64,000 nucleotides of DNA from Rhinopithecus roxellana. Taxonomy: Eukaryota; Chordata; Mammalia; Primates; Cercopithecidae. A program made the position numbers and the translations under genes. Position 1 is the first letter of the stretch, and every line of letters begins with the position of its first letter. The DNA lies in the NCBI RefSeq assembly GCF_007565055.1, contig NC_044566.1, positions 94,844,797 to 94,908,796 of the forward strand, read 5' to 3'. A model generated the notes under the pieces. That model ran no database searches. It saw nothing but the letters and a program-made list of their open reading frames with translations, and was not told where the DNA came from. Below are positions 59,705 through 64,000 of this stretch, in pieces.

Positions 59705-60038
59705 CTTTAGAGGACTCCAAATGCCTAGCTGAAAAATACGGTCTTTACCCTGTAGGCAGCAGGAGTCACTGAGGGAAGACTAACAACACAACAACAACAA
59801 TTTCAGAAAAATGAACCTGAAGCCGGTACTATATATAACTAAAGAAAGAGGGCTGGGAGGGCAGGGGCTGGGGCATCCAGTCACAAATCAACTGTCACAA
59901 TTCATGCTTGAAATGCCAATCTGGACAGCAGCAATGGAAATCAAAAAGTGATGCTATAAAATCTACTTCTGTGGAAAAACTAACCCAATGTTACAAATGG
60001 TTAGCTACTGAGAGGAGGAGGTACAAGTCCAACACTGA

Positions 60039-60344
60039 GCCGGGTGCCGTGGCTCATGCCTGTAATCCCAGCACGTTGGAAGGCCGAGGCGGTCGGATCA
60101 CGAGGTCAGGAGATCGAGATCATCCTGGCTAACACGGCGAAACCCCGTCTCTACTAAAAATACAAAAAATTAGCCAGGCGAGGTGGTGGGCGCCTGTAGT
60201 CCCAGGTACTCGGGAGGCTGAGGCAGGAGAATGGCGTGAACCCGGGAGGCGGAGCTTGCAGTGAGCCGAGATCCGGCCACTGCACTACAGCCTGGGCGAC
60301 AGAGCGAGACTCTGTCTCAAAAAAAGAAAGAAAAGGAAAAAAAG
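60039..60344 (+). repeat. AluY, full length, CpG-rich, exact 12-bp target-site duplication
   Basis: GTCCAACACTGA at 60027-60038 and 60345-60356. Many CpGs are intact (gatcacgaggtcaggagatc, aacccgggaggcggagcttg). Variant motifs gccaggcgaggtgg and gatccggccactgc. Confidence 0.96.
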
Positions 60345-60740
60345 GTCCAACACTGATGAGAAAGTTTGAAATCAGGGCAGAAGGGAGGAAGTAGGAGGGG
60401 GAGGGGGAGGTGTGAGTATGCTTTGGAAAGCTCCCTAGGGCTATAAAAGGACATCCTGTGGGCTTTCCTGTCTGGAAGCTGGAGCTGGGTCTGGGCTATG
60501 GGTTCAGGGTGAAAGCCGTGAGAATCAAGGAAAGGGGGTAAATGTGGAACCAAAAAAGCAAAATGAACCATCAGGCCCAATGGTGAGGGTCATGGAGAAA
60601 GAGGAGATGAGAAAAAGAGACCCCCAGGGGGCACTTCTGGCCAAAAGGGCACAGAAGGAGCACCAGAGAGCTATCTCGGGTGCGAGGAATAGAACCGTGG
60701 GCTGCGTCTCACTCACATTTGAGAAAAAGTCACCCTTTAT

Positions 60741-60827
60741 TTCTTTCTGGCCACCCACCCTCCAACGATTCCCCCTTTCCCAAGAAGCCATTCTACCATT
60801 CTACACATTGTACTATAGGATCAACAG
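60741..60827 (+). repeat. Copy 2 of an ~80-bp diverged direct repeat
   Basis: ttctttctggccacccaccc, gattccccctttcccaagaa, gccattctaccattctacac. It carries an extra ccattcta unit relative to the copy at 58259. Confidence 0.8.
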
Positions 60828-60879
60828 TTTTTCTTTTTTTCTATTAATTTTTTTCTTATCTCATTTTATTTATTATTAT

Positions 60880-61154
60880 TTATTTTTGCAAAGGAGTCTC
60901 ACCCTGTTACCCAGGCTGGAATGCAATGGCGCGATCTCAGCTCACTGCAACCTCTGCCTCCCAGGTTCAAGCGATTCTCCTGCCTCAGCCTCCCCAGTAG
61001 CTGAGATTACAGATGCCCACCACCATGCCTGGCTAATTTTTTTTTTTTTTTTAAGTAGAGATGGGGTTTCACTATGTTGGCTAGGCTGATCTCGAACTCC
61101 TGACTTCAAATGATCCAAGTGCTGGGATTATAGGTGTGAGCCACTACGCTGGCC
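60880..61154 (-). repeat. Alu, near full length
   Basis: The head is replaced by a T/A-rich stretch (60835-60885), then ggagtctcaccctgttaccc. The left arm has a deletion before gatccaagtgctgggatta. Internal T16 near 61037-61052. Confidence 0.92.
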
Positions 61155-63082
61155 CCTTCTTTTTTGAATGCCTGATTCCACAGATCTGTTATGTAAGTTC
61201 TCACTTCTGCCTCAAATAAGCTTTTTCTAAGCATCTGTTTCTAATCTGTTTGGCTGTGTGATCTCTGCTTTGGTTCATTCACTCATTAGCCTTGAGGGAT
61301 GAGACCAGCCTGGTTAATCTAGAATCCCAGCCTAGCGCCCTTCACTGAAGTGGAAAAGATACCCTCAATATTGGGTCAATTAACCAAAGTGTGTGTGTGT
61401 GGAGGTGGTGGTGGGGGAGCGGTATATTCATTATGAAGTCAGTCGTATCCAAAATAATCTTCACAAGCCAGGCAAAATTACTTCTATTCCATATATGTTT
61501 TCTGTTCACTGTCTCATGGTTAAAAATAAATGCAATCTCCAGAGAAAGCTATACCATTAGTCAAGTTGGCCTTCCCCATTCCCAGTCCCTCCGTGCACTT
61601 TTCCTACTTTGGTGTGGCCCCTCCCCACCCCACCCCCGCCTTCCCTGTACTTGCTCAGCAGGGACAGGCCCTGTGCATGGTCATTTACACTGGGCTTTAG
61701 CTGGGCTTGTCAAGCAGGCATGGACCTGGCTACGGTGTTGATGCCCATCCAGGGAGCCAGTGATGGCAGGAAGGAAGGGCTCTACTCTCCCACCTCACCC
61801 CAGTCTAAAGGTGCTCAGACCCTCCCTGCAAATATTTTCTCCTTGTCCTACCTAAGCAAAAAGCAAGACTCCTCATCCTCTGAACTGAACTCCTCTCTGT
61901 CCCTCTTGCCCAAGATCCCCAGATAAATATATATTCTGATTTTTAGCACCTTGGCATTTAAAAATTTAATTAAGTTAGTCATTAACAGATGCTTGGTAGC
62001 TTAACTTCCTTTCTCTTTAGTTCTCAAATGATCACATGTCTAGGTTATTTCTACTTCTGGATACTGATGCTTGAACAAAGTATGTCATACTTTCTTTCTG
62101 TTATCATACTTGCGTGCAGACTGTTGCTGTACATGGAAAGGTCTGTTTAATTCAACCATAAATCCAGCCAAGAGTTTTGAGTTGAGCATCCTAAGAACGC
62201 TAAGGGAACATCTCAGGAACGCTGGCAAGTCATAAATGGGTAACCACAATTGATGCTTGATAGCAAAACTGGTAAGCCCAGTAATGCAACGCCGTCTTCC
62301 AGATAAACAAATCCAACAAACCTAAAGGCCTCTAGTGTATAAATACTAACCTATGCTCTATTCTGAATTTATCTCCATTAACTTCCTCTGACTTCTCAAT
62401 TTCTTGAGGAATGGTCAAAATAAAAACTACTATTTCTTTCCTTGTGATACCTTATTACTAAAATGATGATTCTAGACCTTAAAGTTAAAAGCTGCTGCAA
62501 AACTACTTTATTAGTTACCTCTATTTGAAAAGTTACTTTTAAAAAGTAACACCACCAAAAAAAACAAGATTTTTAACTGCCAGAGAAAAGGTAAAAAACG
62601 AGTTGTCTTGTGATAGTATCCTGACTTATAAGGACTTCCTCTTGGAATTCACCCAAAAGCAATAAGCAGTACACTAAAAAATGCAAATTCCATCCCTGAG
62701 GAAACTGGAAGATATCTGTAGCCCCAAAACCAGAAAATGTAAGAAAGATGTGCCAAGCTGCAGTGAAGGTCAGAAAGAAGGGAAGGAAAATGCTTGGAGA
62801 GGCTGCTCATGGCTATAGATCTCAGATAAAAATGGCGGAGCCTCAAATAAGCAACAAACCAGTCATAACTTTCTTGGACAGGGACAGGTGTGCAGATTCA
62901 CAGTAACAGCTTCCCTGGGCACAGTGTGATTGATACGAAATGAGAAACCATACAGGCAAGCCATATTTGTAAGAAGCAGTCTGTTGCTGAGGCAAGATGA
63001 AAAAGAGACTGCATTAGACACACCAGCAAGGTTCACTGCCAAAGTTTCAGCAAGTAAAGGAATAGCAAAGGTTGAAAGGATT
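61155..63082. other. Unique intronic sequence
   Basis: Short (GT)n at 61391-61402 and a G/T-rich patch after it. No recognised repeat or exon. Confidence 0.5.
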
Positions 63083-63109
63083 ACACACACACACACACAC
63101 ACACACACA
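63083..63109 (+). repeat. (AC)n microsatellite
   Basis: Pure AC run of about 13 units. Confidence 0.95.
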
Positions 63110-63371
63110 ACCTCAAGTCATGAAAATTCCTATTAGTATGGGACATGGCTCTGTCTGCTGGTCCACTGAGGCTCCTGCAAAGAGCTACTTCATACCTACT
63201 AACCAAAACACAAACAAAAAAGCCTTTACAAAGATGGTGCAAGAAGAAAGAAAAATGACAGATGAACATCCAAAGAAATGTTACACGCAACAGATTAAAG
63301 CTTTGTCCAAACATACTGTTATAAATTAATAAAACTTCATGAAATAAAACTGATTCAATGGACAAAAACAT

Positions 63372-64000
63372 AAAAGGATTTACAAGAGTTCAGGGAAGCT
63401 ATGGGAAGACATTAGCAGGAAATAAAGAATGAGGGTGGCAGACCTCAGGAGGACAAAATGGAAGAATGAAAATATCACCAAAATACAGACCAAATGGGAA
63501 GCAGCTAAGAGGAAATGTACACTGGTGAAAATGAGAGGGACCTGATGGGAAAGATTGAGAAAAGCAAGCAATAGATTTAAAACACAGACAACTGGCGGGG
63601 CACAGTGGCTCATGCCTGTAATCCCAACACTTTGGGAGGCCAAGGCAGGCGGATCACAAGGTCAGGAGATCGAGACCACCCTGGCTAACACAGTGAAACC
63701 CTGTCTCTACTAAAAATACAAAAATTAGACGGGCGTGGTGGCGGGCGCCTGTAGTCCTAGCTACTCGGGAGGCTGAGGCAGGAGAATGGCATGAACCCAG
63801 GAGGTAGAGCTTGCAGTGAGCCGAGATCACACCAATGCACTCCAGCCTGGGCGATAGAGCGAGACTCCATCTAAAAAAAAACACAGAGAACTAACAGGTA
63901 TGGAAGACAGAGAGAGATGATCCAACATACCCACAATCAGTATCCCTAAAGAAACAAAAATCAAAGAATAGAACAAGAAAAAAAAATTTAAGGCATAATT
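63372..64000 (+). mobile_element. Possible old L1/HAL1 ORF1-region fragment, split by an AluY
   Basis: 63893-64000 (gatgatccaacatacccaca, atcagtatccctaaagaaac) resembles the ORF1 region of ancient L1/HAL1. 63372-63578 is A-rich and may belong to it. Weak, and cut by the window end. Confidence 0.4.
63594..63880 (+). repeat. AluY, full length, 15-bp target-site duplication
   Basis: aaaacacagacaact (63579-63593) and aaaacacagagaact (63878-63892). Contains ggagaatggcatgaaccca and gtagagcttgcagtgagccg. Confidence 0.96.

Larger units (their letters stand above)
57644..64000 (-). other. FARP1: FARP1 intron before the first coding exon (partial)
   Basis: This is the sequence upstream of the acceptor in gene orientation. 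It contains four Alus, a MER1 DNA element, a (CA)n tract and L1-like material. No promoter-like CpG island is visible, so the FARP1 promoter is outside the window. Confidence 0.7.

Overview
This window is primate nuclear DNA, most likely human or another catarrhine. It holds 38 Alu copies (AluJ, AluS and AluY types) in 64 kb, together with L1, MIR, MaLR LTRs and Tigger/Charlie DNA transposons, and spliced-gene signals. There are no bacterial genes, operons, CRISPR arrays, tRNAs or rRNAs. Nearly all the reading frames of 60-220 codons are chance frames or Alu/L1 translations.

The one gene part I can identify is the first coding exon of FARP1 (FERM, RhoGEF and pleckstrin-domain protein 1) on the minus strand, about 57449-57643. 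It has a branch-point-like site, a pyrimidine tract and AG acceptor (57644-57645), a 23-nt 5'UTR remnant, an ATG in strong Kozak context (57618-57620), about 57 codons reaching into the start of the FERM domain, and a GTAAGT donor (57443-57448). FARP1 runs right to left here, so 57644-64000 is part of the upstream intron and 1-57448 is part of the next, very large intron. I found no second FARP1 exon. Compared with the FARP1 protein as I remember it, the exon carries one extra base near 57480, which shifts the frame and creates a stop at codon 49. This could be a sequence error or a real variant, and it is the most consequential point in the window.

Layout: 1-312 is an L1 3' end. 1.6-5 kb has Alus, a (CA)n tract and a hAT fragment. 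5.2-7 kb has a MIR, a 62-bp tandem duplication and an AT-rich palindromic cluster. 8-21 kb is Alu-rich with old L1 and MIR pieces. 22.2-22.8 kb is a Tigger-like element. 24-29.5 kb has more Alus, including an Alu inside an Alu and an Alu with an internal T42 run. 29.5-32.1 kb is a GC-richer, repeat-poor block. 32.1-34.5 kb is a Tigger2-type transposon with a transposase remnant, holding one MST LTR and two Alus. 34.8-35.4 kb is an L1M 3' end. 38.3-38.65 kb is an internally deleted Tigger1. 39.9-40.2 kb is a solo MST LTR. 42.6-43.7 kb is an antisense L1M split by an Alu. 43.8-45.3 kb has an Alu carrying an exact 235-bp copy of sequence lying 1,057 bp downstream. 47-55 kb is mostly unique sequence with scattered Alu and MIR. 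57.4-57.6 kb is the FARP1 exon. 58-64 kb has Alus, a complete MER1 element and a (CA)n tract.

I see no undescribed biological system. The points worth checking are the FARP1 frameshift, the 235-bp templated insertion, the tandem Alus sharing three copies of one target site, and several small duplications. Repeat family names are from memory of consensus sequences and are approximate.
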